From Ruegeria sp. THAF33 (GTDB taxonomy: Bacteria; Pseudomonadota; Alphaproteobacteria; Rhodobacterales; Rhodobacteraceae): 64,000 nt of DNA. The notes under the pieces are model-generated. The model was not told the DNA's origin and did no database searches. It was given only the letters and a program-made list of their open reading frames with translations. The position numbers and the translations under genes are program-made. The DNA lies in contig NZ_CP045384.1 of NCBI RefSeq assembly GCF_009363615.1, positions 1,362,501 through 1,426,500 of the forward strand, written 5' to 3'. Shown here piece after piece: positions 39,224 through 47,814 of the stretch (the first letter of the stretch is position 1; every line of letters begins with the position of its first letter).

Positions 39224-41188
39224 ATGATTACAGAGCTTGGCCACTTCGCCCTCATCCTCGCCTTTTTCGTCGCCATCGTGCAAAGCGTGGTGCCTCTGAT
39301 CGGTGCGTCAAAAAACTGGACCGGCTGGATGGCTTTTGCCGAGCCTGCTGCCATCGTCCAGTTTCTGCTGACTGCATTTTCCTTCGGTGCGCTGATCTGG
39401 GCTTTCATCGTGTCGGACTTTTCGCTGCGGATCGTGGTCGAAAACAGTCATTCGGCCAAGCCGATGATCTACAAGATCAGCGGGACGTGGGGAAACCACG
39501 AAGGATCGATGCTGCTTTGGGTGCTGATTGTCACGCTGTTCGGAGCGATGGCGGCGTTCTTTGGGGGCGGGTTGCCCCCAAGCCTGAAGGCGCGTGTGCT
39601 TGCGGTTCAATCTGCCATTGCCGTGGCATTTTTTGCTTTCATACTGTTTACCTCGAACCCGTTTGACCGGCTGGCAATTGCGCCGTTTGACGGGCGGGAT
39701 CTGAACCCGTTGTTGCAGGATCCCGGTTTGGCCTTCCACCCGCCATTTCTGTATCTCGGTTATGTGGGGCTGAGCATGGCGTTCAGTTTTGCGATCGCCG
39801 CGCTGATCGAAGGGCGTATCGATGCGGCATGGGGGCGCTGGGTTCGCCCATGGACGCTGGCTGCCTGGGTGTTTTTGACAATCGGCATCGCACTGGGGTC
39901 CTGGTGGGCCTATTACGAGCTGGGCTGGGGCGGTTTCTGGTTCTGGGATCCGGTTGAGAACGCCTCTTTCATGCCGTGGCTCCTGGCGGCAGCGCTGCTG
40001 CATTCGGCAATCGTTGTTGAAAAGCGCGAGGCGCTGAAAAGCTGGACCATCCTGCTGGCAATCATTGCCTTCGGGTTTTCGCTTATAGGAACATTCATCG
40101 TTCGTTCGGGGCTGCTGACTTCGGTTCACGCCTTTGCCAATGACCCGGAACGCGGGGTGTTCATCCTGTTCATTCTTGTGGTTTTCATCGGTGGGGCGCT
40201 GACTTTGTTTGCCGCGCGGGCGCAGGCGATGGAGGCCAAGGGTGTTTTCGGCATGGTCAGCCGCGAAAGCGCGCTGATCGTAAACAACGTCCTGCTGGCG
40301 GTCAGTTGTTTCGTGGTCTTTGTCGGTACGATGTGGCCGATGGTGGCCGAGATGATGTTTGATCGCAAACTCTCGGTCGGGGCGCCGTTTTTCAACGCTG
40401 CATTCTCTCCATTCATGGTTTTGCTGGGATTGATCCTTCCCATCGGGGCCATGTTGCCGTGGAAACGCGGGCGGATTGGAAAAACGGCCTGGTCGCTGCG
40501 CTATGCCTTTGGTCTGGCCCTGGCGATTGCCCTGCTGGTTTGGGCGATGCAGACCGGCCGCAGCGCTTTGGGGCCGGTGGGTCTGTTCCTTGGGGCGTGG
40601 ATTACATTTGGCGCCATCGTTGATTTGTGGAGCCGTACGGGGCGCAACGGCAGCCTGAAACGCTTGTTCCGCCTGCCAGGTGCGGATTGGGGTAAAGCCG
40701 TCGCTCATACCGGGCTGGGTGTTACCATCTTTGCCATTGCAGGCCTGACTGCATGGGAGGACGAGGATATTCGCGTCGCCCAACCCAACCAACCTTTCGA
40801 AGTGGGACAGTTCACGCTGACGCTGCAAGATGTCCGTCGGGTCGATGGGCCGAACTATTTTTCGACCACGGCGGATGTTCTGGTTGAAAAGAATGGCCGC
40901 CCGATCGGGACATTGCACCCGGAAAAACGGGATTACCCCGTTGCGCGGATGCCCACGACCGAAGCGGCGATCGATTATCGTTTCCTCGGGGACCTTTACG
41001 TCGTGATTGGAGATCAACAGGCAGATGGCGGCTGGGTGATGCGAACCTATATCAAGCCGCTTGCAAACTGGATCTGGGGCGGCTGTATCCTGATGGCGCT
41101 TGGCGGTGTCCTGAGCCTGTGTGACAGGCGCTTCCGTGTGGCCGCAGGCGCAAGAAAAACCCCGGTCGGCGGAGTACCTGCGGAATGA
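39224..41188 (+). CDS. ccmF: Cytochrome c heme lyase subunit CcmF
   Basis: CcmF, with CcmH, joins reduced heme from CcmE to the CxxCH motif of apocytochromes. The 654-residue polytopic membrane protein has the tryptophan-rich WWD signature WGGFWFWDPVENASFMPWL (about residues 235-253), the conserved HPPFLYLGYVG and SGTWGNHEGSMLLW blocks, and a C-terminal periplasmic domain. It begins 75 bases after the holin gene. ccmH starts inside its last codons (ATGA overlap). No strong ribosome site precedes the start, so expression could depend on upstream transcription and coupling. Confidence 0.97.
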   Translation: MITELGHFALILAFFVAIVQSVVPLIGASKNWTGWMAFAEPAAIVQFLLTAFSFGALIWAFIVSDFSLRIVVENSHSAKPMIYKISGTWGNHEGSMLLWVLIVTLFGAMAAFFGGGLPPSLKARVLAVQSAIAVAFFAFILFTSNPFDRLAIAPFDGRDLNPLLQDPGLAFHPPFLYLGYVGLSMAFSFAIAALIEGRIDAAWGRWVRPWTLAAWVFLTIGIALGSWWAYYELGWGGFWFWDPVENASFMPWLLAAALLHSAIVVEKREALKSWTILLAIIAFGFSLIGTFIVRSGLLTSVHAFANDPERGVFILFILVVFIGGALTLFAARAQAMEAKGVFGMVSRESALIVNNVLLAVSCFVVFVGTMWPMVAEMMFDRKLSVGAPFFNAAFSPFMVLLGLILPIGAMLPWKRGRIGKTAWSLRYAFGLALAIALLVWAMQTGRSALGPVGLFLGAWITFGAIVDLWSRTGRNGSLKRLFRLPGADWGKAVAHTGLGVTIFAIAGLTAWEDEDIRVAQPNQPFEVGQFTLTLQDVRRVDGPNYFSTTADVLVEKNGRPIGTLHPEKRDYPVARMPTTEAAIDYRFLGDLYVVIGDQQADGGWVMRTYIKPLANWIWGGCILMALGGVLSLCDRRFRVAAGARKTPVGGVPAE

Positions 41189-41640
41189 AACGCCTTGTTC
41201 TGATTCTGATGATGCTCGCAACACCCGTCTTTGCGGTGCAGCCTGACGAGGTTCTGGATGATCCGGTACTGGAACAGCGTGCGCGGGATCTCAGCGCCGG
41301 ACTGCGTTGCCTCGTGTGCCGCAATGAGAGCATCGACGAAAGCAACGCGGATCTCGCGCGTGATCTGCGCGTGTTGTTGCGGGAACGGTTGATGGCTGGG
41401 GATACGGACGAACAGGCGATCGCGTTTATCGTTGATAGGTATGGCGAATACGTACTTCTGAAACCGACTGCCAGCGGCTCGAACCTGTTTTTGTGGCTGG
41501 CCGGGCCAATCATGCTGTTGATCGCTGCCGCGGTTGGGTTGAACTTTCTCCGTACCCGGGCCAAGGCCCGTGCTTCGGTGGACTCTGCCGCGTTGAGTGA
41601 GGACGAAAAAGAACGTCTGCGTCAAATTCTTGAAGACTGA
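41185..41640 (+). CDS. ccmH: Cytochrome c maturation protein CcmH
   Basis: CcmH is a thiol reductant/holder of apocytochrome c in the heme ligation complex. The 151-residue protein has an N-terminal signal (MKRLVLILMMLATPVFA), the redox motif LRCLVCRNES with Cys42 and Cys45, and a C-terminal membrane helix (FLWLAGPIMLLIAAAVGL). The length is the short CcmH/CcmL type without the TPR domain, which in many alphaproteobacteria is encoded as separate CcmI. It overlaps ccmF by 4 bases. No terminator follows; the enoyl-CoA hydratase gene starts 75 bases downstream. Confidence 0.96.
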   Translation: MKRLVLILMMLATPVFAVQPDEVLDDPVLEQRARDLSAGLRCLVCRNESIDESNADLARDLRVLLRERLMAGDTDEQAIAFIVDRYGEYVLLKPTASGSNLFLWLAGPIMLLIAAAVGLNFLRTRAKARASVDSAALSEDEKERLRQILED

Positions 41641-41715
41641 CGCGTGGTTCTGCTTTTCCCGTCCCGTCCGGGCCAGTAAGTGTGCAAAAACACATGGCGC
41701 GACGGGAGGGTTTTC

Positions 41716-42492
41716 ATGAATTACGAAACGGTTGCTCTGGAGATTGCAGACGGTCTGGCAGTTCTGACGCTGAACAGGCCGGACAAGATGAACGCGCTGA
41801 CCACCCAGATGCGGGCAGAGATTACGCACGCCATGAAAGATGCAGCGATCAAGGCGCGCTGTGTCGTCATCACCGGTTCGGGCCCTGCGTTTTGTTCCGG
41901 GCAGGATCTGGGCGATGCGTCTTCAACCGGCAAGATCGATCTGGAACGGTCGCTGCGCGATGAATATGAACCGATGCTGGAGACGATCCACAATTGCCCG
42001 GTGCCCACGATTGCCGCGGTGAACGGACCGGCGGCCGGGGCAGGCGCGAACCTTGCCCTTTGTGCCGATGTGGTGATTGCCACCGAAAGCGCCTACTTCC
42101 TACAGGCATTTGCCCGTATCGGTCTGCTTCCCGATGCCGGGGGAACATGGTTCATGCCCCGTCAGATGGGGTTGGCCAAAGCAATGGGCGCGGCCTTGTT
42201 TGCCGAAAAGATCACGGCAAAGCAGGCGGATGAATGGGGCATGATCTGGGAAGCCGTGCCGGATGACGCTTTCGCCGATCATTGGCGCAAGAGGGCAGAG
42301 TATCTGGCAAAAGGCCCCACGGCCGCCTATGGCGCGATCAAGCAAGCCATTCGCGGAACGTATGAAAACACTCTGCAACAGCAGCTTGCGACCGAGGCGC
42401 ACCTGCAAGGCGAATGTGGCCGTTCGAGGGACTTTGCCGAAGGTGTTGTGGCCTTCATGGAAAAACGCCCTCCTAAATTCGAAGGGCGCTGA
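41716..42492 (+). CDS. Enoyl-CoA hydratase/isomerase family protein (PaaG-like)
   Basis: The 258-residue crotonase-fold protein has the oxyanion-hole segments PAFCSGQDLG and NGPAAGAGANLALCADVVIA, and the catalytic-loop region FARIGLLPDAGGTWF. This combination, with aspartate in LLPDAGG, is typical of PaaG-type isomerases acting on 2-(1,2-epoxyphenyl)acetyl-CoA in phenylacetate degradation. No other paa gene is near, so the substrate is uncertain. The ATG at 41716 has a GGGAGGG site 7 bases upstream. It converges on bmt with 11 bases between the stops. Confidence 0.87.
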   Translation: MNYETVALEIADGLAVLTLNRPDKMNALTTQMRAEITHAMKDAAIKARCVVITGSGPAFCSGQDLGDASSTGKIDLERSLRDEYEPMLETIHNCPVPTIAAVNGPAAGAGANLALCADVVIATESAYFLQAFARIGLLPDAGGTWFMPRQMGLAKAMGAALFAEKITAKQADEWGMIWEAVPDDAFADHWRKRAEYLAKGPTAAYGAIKQAIRGTYENTLQQQLATEAHLQGECGRSRDFAEGVVAFMEKRPPKFEGR

Positions 42493-42503
42493 TCAGGCTG
42501 ACA

Positions 42504-43517
42504 TCATGCGCGGCGGCGGCGGCGTGTGCGACGTTCCGGTGCCGCATCGTCATCCGTCCCGTCCGAGGCGGATGTGAACGGACCCAGCGCATCAGTGATC
42601 TGATCGAGCGTCGGGCGTTCACCACGAGGCGTGGTATCCAGCGCCTCACGCATCTTGCGCAGGTGGTCGGGCATGGTTCCGCAGCACCCGCCAATGATGG
42701 TCGCGCCGGCATCCCGCGCCATGGCGGCATACTGCCCCATCAGTTCGGGCGTGCCGTCATAATGGATGTGGCCATCCACGTATTTCGGAATTCCTGCATT
42801 GCCCTTCGAAATCAGCGGGCGTTCAGTGCCTTGCGCGCCAAATCCCAGTACGGTGCGCAGAATGTCGGATGCGCCGGTGCCGCAATTGGCACCGAAAGCG
42901 ATGGGGGGATTCGGCAGAGTTTCGACCAGCTGGGCCAGATCGGCCGAGGTGACACCCATCATCGTGCGTCCGGCAGTGTCAAAGCTCATTGTGCCGCACC
43001 AGGGCATGTCGGTCAGGGCAAAGGCTTCGGCGGCGGCGCGAAACTCTTCGGGGGCGCTGATGGTTTCCACCCACAGAACATCCACCCCACCTTCTTTCAG
43101 CGCTTCCGCCTGTTCATGGAACATTTCCACGGCTTCGGCGTGCGACAGGCTGCCGACCGGCTCCATGATTTCACCAGTCGGGCCGACCGATCCTGCAACG
43201 ACGACAGGTCGTCCGGCCTTGTCGGCGATTTCGCGCCCCAGCTCGGCGCCGATGCGGTTCAGCTCGCCCACGCGGTTGTGCGCGTCATGCAGTTTCAGCC
43301 GTGCCGCTGTGCCGCCGAACGTGTTGGTCAGGAACAGATCGCTGCCTGCATCAACCGACCCCTGATACAGAGCCCGGATCTTGTCCGGGGCATCCACGTT
43401 CCAGAGTTCGGGAGCGTCACCAGATTGCAGGCCCATGTTGAACAGATTCGTTCCCGTGGCACCATCGGCCAGAATGGCGTCATTGGATTCCAGAAGCTTG
43501 CTCAGCGCGTTTGTCAT
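42504..43517 (-). CDS. bmt: Betaine-homocysteine S-methyltransferase
   Basis: The enzyme methylates homocysteine to methionine, using glycine betaine or a related donor. The 337-residue protein has the homocysteine-binding N-terminal DGATGTNLFNMGL, the zinc cysteines in GANCGTG and GGCCGTMPDHL, and a central TIM-barrel core. The C-terminal 30 residues are acidic then arginine-rich (ERRTRRRRRA), which is unusual. The start at 43517 has a GGA element 8 bases away. Upstream is a 120-base leader with competing hairpins after the zeta-subunit gene, suggesting attenuation. Confidence 0.9.
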   Translation of the reverse strand: MTNALSKLLESNDAILADGATGTNLFNMGLQSGDAPELWNVDAPDKIRALYQGSVDAGSDLFLTNTFGGTAARLKLHDAHNRVGELNRIGAELGREIADKAGRPVVVAGSVGPTGEIMEPVGSLSHAEAVEMFHEQAEALKEGGVDVLWVETISAPEEFRAAAEAFALTDMPWCGTMSFDTAGRTMMGVTSADLAQLVETLPNPPIAFGANCGTGASDILRTVLGFGAQGTERPLISKGNAGIPKYVDGHIHYDGTPELMGQYAAMARDAGATIIGGCCGTMPDHLRKMREALDTTPRGERPTLDQITDALGPFTSASDGTDDDAAPERRTRRRRRA

Positions 43518-43548
43518 AGGGTTGTTCCAGGAAAAGGCGCAAAACGCC

Positions 43549-43632
43549 GTTAAAAAAAGAGACGCCCCGTGTCTCATGACCAAGGCGTCAAATCAAATTC
43601 ATAAAACTCATGAAGATCATGAGTCGGACGCC
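43549..43632 (-). promoter_or_regulatory. Leader region with competing hairpins upstream of bmt (terminator/antiterminator candidate)
   Basis: On the minus strand three complementary segments occur in order: GGCGTC (43627-43632), GACGCC (43584-43589) and GGCGTC (43561-43566). The second can pair with the first or with the third, but not both. Pairing of the second and third, followed by TCTTTTTTT, forms a Rho-independent terminator. A perfect 8-bp hairpin, ACTCATGA-TCT-TCATGAGT (43606-43624), sits inside the alternative structure. This could end zeta-subunit transcription conditionally before bmt. The switch is inference; the pairings are visible. Confidence 0.5.
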
Positions 43633-43638
43633 CTAGGC

Positions 43639-43956
43639 TCAGTTGGTCTCGCTCAGGACCTGTGCCTTGGCTTCGGGCAGAAGCTCGGCCATTTTCGCGC
43701 GGATTTCCTCGTCCGAGGACAGGTTGCCCAGATCGCCGGAAACCTTGCGAACGACATCTTCGTGCCCGGCTTCCTCGAAGTCGGAAATCACGACCGTTTT
43801 TGCATATTCTTCGGCGTCGGCACCGGATTTACCCAGTTTTTCAGCAGCCCACAGACCCAAAAGCTTGTTGCAGCGGGCTTGTGCCTTGAACTGCATCTCT
43901 TCATCATGGGCAAACTTGGCTTCAAAGGCGTTTTCGCGTTCGTCGAACGTCGTCAT
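43639..43956 (-). CDS. F1-ATPase inhibitor subunit zeta (DUF1476)
   Basis: The 105-residue protein is the alphaproteobacterial zeta subunit, which binds the F1 motor and blocks ATP hydrolysis, first characterised in Paracoccus denitrificans. The family pattern is clear: MTTFDERENAFEAKFAHDEE at the N-terminus (the inhibitory segment), then KLLGLWAAEKLG and EEYAKTVVISDFEEAG. The length matches the family. The gene diverges from purC. Downstream is the hairpin leader that precedes bmt. Confidence 0.93.
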   Translation of the reverse strand: MTTFDERENAFEAKFAHDEEMQFKAQARCNKLLGLWAAEKLGKSGADAEEYAKTVVISDFEEAGHEDVVRKVSGDLGNLSSDEEIRAKMAELLPEAKAQVLSETN

Positions 43957-44143
43957 AGGGCAAGGACCTCTTGGGTTATGTCTTCTTTCCTGATGATATG
44001 ACTATACGACGTCCCATGCGCAAGGGATTTGCGCTGCGTCAAAGCCTCTCGGGTACATGAACTTGCGGGAAATGGGTGCTTGGACTATGAGGACGCCAAC
44101 GTGAGGGGACTCAATCCCTCTGTGCAGAGTGGAAAGGTCGCTT

Positions 44144-44899
44144 ATGGCGCGTCGCAAGAAAATCTATGAAGGCAAGGCCAAGATTCTGTACGAAGGCCCC
44201 GAACCGGGAACGATCGTCCAGTATTTCAAGGATGACGCCACCGCCTTCAACGCGGAAAAGAAGGACGTGATCGACGGCAAGGGTGTGCTCAACAACCGCC
44301 TGTCGGAATTCTTCATGACCGGCCTGACCCAGATTGGCATTCCGAACCACTTCATTCGCCGCCTGAACATGCGTGAACAGCTGGTTCGCAACTGCGAAAT
44401 CGTTCCGCTGGAAGTGATCGTGCGCAACTATGCCGCCGGATCGATGTCCAAGCGCCTGGGCATTGAAGAGGGCACGCAACTGCCGCGCCCAATCGTCGAG
44501 TACTGCTACAAGGACGATTCGCTGGGTGATCCGTTGGTCACCGAAGAACACATCGCCGCGTTTGGCTGGGCCAGCCAGCAGGACATGGACGATATCCTCA
44601 GCCTTGCCTTGCGCGTGAACGATTTCATGAGCGGTGTGATGCTGGCGGTGGGCATTCGTCTGGTCGACTTCAAGATCGAGATCGGCCGCGTGTTTGAAGG
44701 CGATTATCAGCGCCTGATTGTTGCTGACGAAATCAGCCCCGACAGCTGCCGCCTGTGGGATATCGAAACCGGTCAGAAGCTGGACAAGGACGTGTTCCGC
44801 CGTGATTTGGGCAGTTTGACCGACGCCTATTCCGAAGTTGCACGCCGACTGGGTGTCCTGCCCAGCAACAATGTCACCAAGCCGACGCTTATCAACTAG
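44144..44899 (+). CDS. purC: SAICAR synthetase
   Basis: PurC joins CAIR to aspartate with ATP in the eighth step of purine synthesis. The 251-residue protein has [13 protein letters not shown] at the N-terminus, [15 protein letters not shown], and [14 protein letters not shown] with [12 protein letters not shown] near the nucleotide site. The ATG at 44144 is preceded by GGAAAGG; an in-frame GTG at 44129 is less likely. It begins a plus-strand set that, after MarC, continues with purS and purQ. A strong terminator follows it, so purS likely needs its own promoter. Confidence 0.97.
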   Translation: MARRKKIYEGKAKILYEGPEPGTIVQYFKDDATAFNAEKKDVIDGKGVLNNRLSEFFMTGLTQIGIPNHFIRRLNMREQLVRNCEIVPLEVIVRNYAAGSMSKRLGIEEGTQLPRPIVEYCYKDDSLGDPLVTEEHIAAFGWASQQDMDDILSLALRVNDFMSGVMLAVGIRLVDFKIEIGRVFEGDYQRLIVADEISPDSCRLWDIETGQKLDKDVFRRDLGSLTDAYSEVARRLGVLPSNNVTKPTLIN

Positions 44900-44923
44900 G
44901 AACGGCCGGACTAGAATAATACC

Positions 44924-44955
44924 AAAGCGCCGCAACCGTGTTTGCGGCGCTTTTT
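44924..44955 (+). terminator. Rho-independent terminator of purC
   Basis: AAAGCGCCGCAA and TTGCGGCGCTTT form a perfect 12-bp stem around a 6-base loop, followed by T5. It begins 25 bases after the purC stop. Confidence 0.92.
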
Positions 44956-45038
44956 CGTTCGCGGTTGAAATTGACAGTTTCTCGTTTCCCCAGCATGTTT
45001 GCCTCGGGCAGGCACAAAAGGTTCAGGATAGGTGTCAA

Positions 45039-45704
45039 ATGGCGGAACTGTTTGATCAGACAGTATTTCTGAAGTTTCTGGCCGCCGTGCTTGCAATCTT
45101 CAATCCGCTTTACAACATCCCCATTTTTCTGAGCATGACCAAGAACTGCACTGCGGCAGAGCGGCGGCACGTTGCGGTTGTTGTCATGATCTCGGTTACC
45201 GTCATTGCGCTAACCGCTGTCGTGATCGGGGAAGAGGTGCTTGGGGTTTTTGGCATTGATGTGCCGGCTTTCCGGATTGCCGGAGGGATCATCATCTTCG
45301 GAATCGGGATGTCGATGTTGAAGGCCGAGGACCGGCCGCCGGGCGATCAGGCCGCGATGGACGACGGGCACGAGCGGAAACTGAATTTTGCGGTCGTACC
45401 GCTGGCGATACCTTTGACCATAGGGCCGGGCACGATTGCCATCACGATCGTTTTTTCGCACCAACTGTCGAACGGCGCCGAAATCGTGACGCTGGGTTCG
45501 GCGATCCTGATTGCCTGCGCGATCGTGGGGCTGGGATTGTTGTTCGCAGATCAGATCTCGCGCCTGTTGGGTGAGACAATGATCAACGTCCTGACCCGGA
45601 TCATGGCCATCCTGCTGGTCGCCGTCGCGGTCGAGATGGTTCTGACTGGCACGTTCCATGCAATTGACGCGCATTACCCGGGATTGGCCAAAGAAGGCGG
45701 ATAG
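45039..45704 (+). CDS. MarC family integral membrane protein
   Basis: The 221-residue protein has six predicted membrane helices and family markers in the first helix (AIFNPLYNIPIFLSMT), the third (FRIAGGIIIFGIGMSML) and the fourth (PLAIPLTIGPGTIAITIV). MarC proteins were once linked to multidrug resistance, but that role was not upheld, and the function is unknown. A hydrophilic loop of about 25 residues separates two sets of helices. The start at 45039 is preceded by AGGATAGG. It sits between purC and purS with no evident link to purine synthesis. Confidence 0.85.
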   Translation: MAELFDQTVFLKFLAAVLAIFNPLYNIPIFLSMTKNCTAAERRHVAVVVMISVTVIALTAVVIGEEVLGVFGIDVPAFRIAGGIIIFGIGMSMLKAEDRPPGDQAAMDDGHERKLNFAVVPLAIPLTIGPGTIAITIVFSHQLSNGAEIVTLGSAILIACAIVGLGLLFADQISRLLGETMINVLTRIMAILLVAVAVEMVLTGTFHAIDAHYPGLAKEGG

Positions 45705-45819
45705 TTGGATTGCTGCGGCAAACTGCTTTGCAAACAGGGTTGTCGAAAGCCATTTGGCGCGCTATCCCCCGCGCAACGAAATGGGCCTCGGATTGCGGCC
45801 CGCAGGTGGAGTTGCCAAA

Positions 45820-46050
45820 ATGAAAGCACGGGTTCATGTGATGCTCAAGAACGGGGTGCTGGACCCGCAGGGCGAAGCGGTTCGGCACGCATTGGGCGCA
45901 ATGGGCTTTGATCAGGTCGAAGGTGTGCGTCAGGGCAAGGTGATCGACCTTGAACTGGCCGACGGCGCGACCGAAGCAGATGTGACCGAGATGTGCGAAA
46001 AGCTTTTGGCCAACACGGTTATCGAACGCTACGAGATCGAACTGGTCTGA
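45820..46050 (+). CDS. purS: Phosphoribosylformylglycinamidine synthase subunit PurS
   Basis: PurS is the small scaffold subunit that joins PurQ and PurL in FGAM synthase. The 76-residue protein has KARVHVMLKNGVLDPQGEAV at the N-terminus, the family start, followed by GKVIDLELAD and the C-terminal ANTVIERYEIEL. The ATG at 45820 follows GGAG by 8 bases. A 115-base gap separates it from the MarC gene, and the alcohol dehydrogenase gene starts 4 bases after its stop, so those two are translationally coupled. Confidence 0.95.
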   Translation: MKARVHVMLKNGVLDPQGEAVRHALGAMGFDQVEGVRQGKVIDLELADGATEADVTEMCEKLLANTVIERYEIELV

Positions 46051-46054
46051 TGGA

Positions 46055-47098
46055 ATGCGGGCCGCGCGTCTGATCACCTACCGTCAGCCGCTTGAGGTAA
46101 CGACGATCCCGGATCCCGCACCTGCGGAAGACGGCGTGGTCGTGCGGGTGCTGGCCTGCGGCGTGTGCCGGTCTGACTGGCACGCGTGGTCTGGTTCGGA
46201 CCCGGATGTCATCCTGCCCATGACGCCAGGGCACGAGTATTGCGGCGAGGTGGTTTCCGTCGGCGCGCGCGTCACCCGGTGGCGTGTCGGGGATCGGGTG
46301 ATTGCGCCTTTCATTCTGGCCTGTGGCCGGTGTCCGGATTGTGCGCAGGGTCATCAGACGATCTGCGCGGATCAGGTTGTGCCGGGGTTCACCTGTGACG
46401 GCGCTTTTGCGGAATATGTCGCAGTGGCCCATGCCGACGCGAACCTGACATCCTTGCCGGACAGCATCGCGCCGGACATCGCGGCCGCGTTGGGTTGCCG
46501 CGTGACGACAGCGTGGCAGGCATTGGTCGGCCGGGCACAGGTTCAGGGCGGTGAATGGATTGCCGTCTTCGGCGGCGGCGGTGTCGGAATATCCACTTTG
46601 CTGCTGGGCAAGGCGCTTGGTGCACGTGTGGTAATTGTCGACATCACGGATGACAAACTGAACTATGCCAAGGCTCTGGGCGCAGATGCGGTGGTCAATG
46701 CGGCAACCTGCGATGCGCCCCAGGCGGTGAAGGATATCACCGGTGGCGGTGCCCATGTCGCGATCGAGGCGCTTGGCGTCGAAGCTACGACCGTTTCCGC
46801 TATGCGTTCCCTGCGCAAAATGGGGCGCATGGTGCAGATCGGGATGCCTGCTGGAGATCACACCCAGATGGCGTTGCCGATGGATGTGCTTTACTCTGGC
46901 CAGCTTTCTGTCTTTGGCACACGCGGAATGCCAAGCTGGCGCTATCCGTCTTTGTTGTCGCTGATCGCGGGCGGTGGAATTGACCTGAGCCCGTTGGTCA
47001 CGCGAAAAATATCTCTCAACCAGGTGAGCGCCGAGCTTGCCGCCTTTGACCATCCAACCCCTCCGGGCGTTGCGGTCGTCACCGATTTTGTCTCGTAG
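46055..47098 (+). CDS. Zinc-dependent medium-chain alcohol dehydrogenase
   Basis: The 347-residue protein is a typical medium-chain zinc dehydrogenase. Catalytic zinc ligands are Cys38 in CGVCRSD and the GHEYCG histidine. The structural zinc site is [15 protein letters not shown], and the Rossmann motif [10 protein letters not shown] precedes [23 protein letters not shown]. The substrate is unknown. It lies between purS and purQ, 4 bases after purS and 11 before purQ, which is unusual, since these two are normally adjacent. No separate ribosome site is seen beyond TGATGGA, which suggests coupling to purS. Confidence 0.9.
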   Translation: MRAARLITYRQPLEVTTIPDPAPAEDGVVVRVLACGVCRSDWHAWSGSDPDVILPMTPGHEYCGEVVSVGARVTRWRVGDRVIAPFILACGRCPDCAQGHQTICADQVVPGFTCDGAFAEYVAVAHADANLTSLPDSIAPDIAAALGCRVTTAWQALVGRAQVQGGEWIAVFGGGGVGISTLLLGKALGARVVIVDITDDKLNYAKALGADAVVNAATCDAPQAVKDITGGGAHVAIEALGVEATTVSAMRSLRKMGRMVQIGMPAGDHTQMALPMDVLYSGQLSVFGTRGMPSWRYPSLLSLIAGGGIDLSPLVTRKISLNQVSAELAAFDHPTPPGVAVVTDFVS

Positions 47099-47109
47099 GA
47101 GGGCCCGCC

Positions 47110-47778
47110 ATGCGCGCAGCCGTAATCGTTTTCCCCGGATCGAACTGTGACCGAGACCTCGCGGTCGCTTTTGAGCAGGCCGGTTTTCAGGTCGACATGG
47201 TCTGGCACAAAGATGCGGCGCTGCCGGACGGTATTGATATCGTAGGCGTTCCGGGCGGGTTTTCTTACGGTGACTATCTGCGGTGCGGTGCAATCGCTGC
47301 GCAGTCGCCGATCTGCAAGGCCGTGGTCAACCACACCGAACGCGGCGGTTATGCGGTCGGGATCTGCAACGGATTTCAGGTTCTGACGGAAACAGGTATC
47401 CTGCCGGGGGCGCTGCTGCGCAATGCCGGGCTGAAATACATCTGCAAGACTGTGGGCCTGAAAGTTGAAACCAGCGACAGCGTCTTTACCGGTGGCTATA
47501 ACGCAGGCGACGTGATCGGTATTCCGATCGCGCATCACGACGGCAACTATTTCGCGGATGACGCAACGCTGGCGGCGTTGAGAGATCAGGACAGGATCGC
47601 ATTCACCTATACCGAGAACCCAAACGGCTCGGTCGGTGATATCGCGGGGATCCTTTCCGAAAACCGTCGTGTTCTGGGTATGATGCCGCATCCCGAGCGC
47701 GCGGCCGATCAAGGGCATGGCGGCACTGACGGGGCGGCGCTGTTCCGCGCATTGTCAGGTGTGTTTGAAGCGGCGTGA
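47110..47778 (+). CDS. purQ: Phosphoribosylformylglycinamidine synthase subunit PurQ
   Basis: PurQ is the glutaminase subunit that supplies ammonia to PurL in FGAM synthase. The 222-residue class I amidotransferase has the start [14 protein letters not shown], the [13 protein letters not shown] loop, the nucleophile Cys in GICNGFQVL and the catalytic His-Glu in MMPHPER. It follows the alcohol dehydrogenase gene by 11 bases with GGAGGG just upstream. dctB begins 36 bases after its stop. Confidence 0.97.
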   Translation: MRAAVIVFPGSNCDRDLAVAFEQAGFQVDMVWHKDAALPDGIDIVGVPGGFSYGDYLRCGAIAAQSPICKAVVNHTERGGYAVGICNGFQVLTETGILPGALLRNAGLKYICKTVGLKVETSDSVFTGGYNAGDVIGIPIAHHDGNYFADDATLAALRDQDRIAFTYTENPNGSVGDIAGILSENRRVLGMMPHPERAADQGHGGTDGAALFRALSGVFEAA

Positions 47779-47814
47779 CTTGAGGTCACGCGCGCCCGCG
47801 CGTAACGTCTGATC

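Noticed and set aside
39308..41224. A 638-codon minus-strand frame opposite ccmF
   Set aside because: The composition is shadow-like (Gln/Arg/His-rich) and ccmF on the plus strand is unmistakable.
43518..43646. SAM or SAH riboswitch before bmt
   Set aside because: I could not match the leader to the conserved cores of SAM-II, SAM/SAH or SAH riboswitches; only the competing hairpins are supported.
44103..44120. GAGGG...CCCTC dyad before purC
   Set aside because: A 5-bp dyad with an 8-base spacer is too weak to call an operator without comparison.
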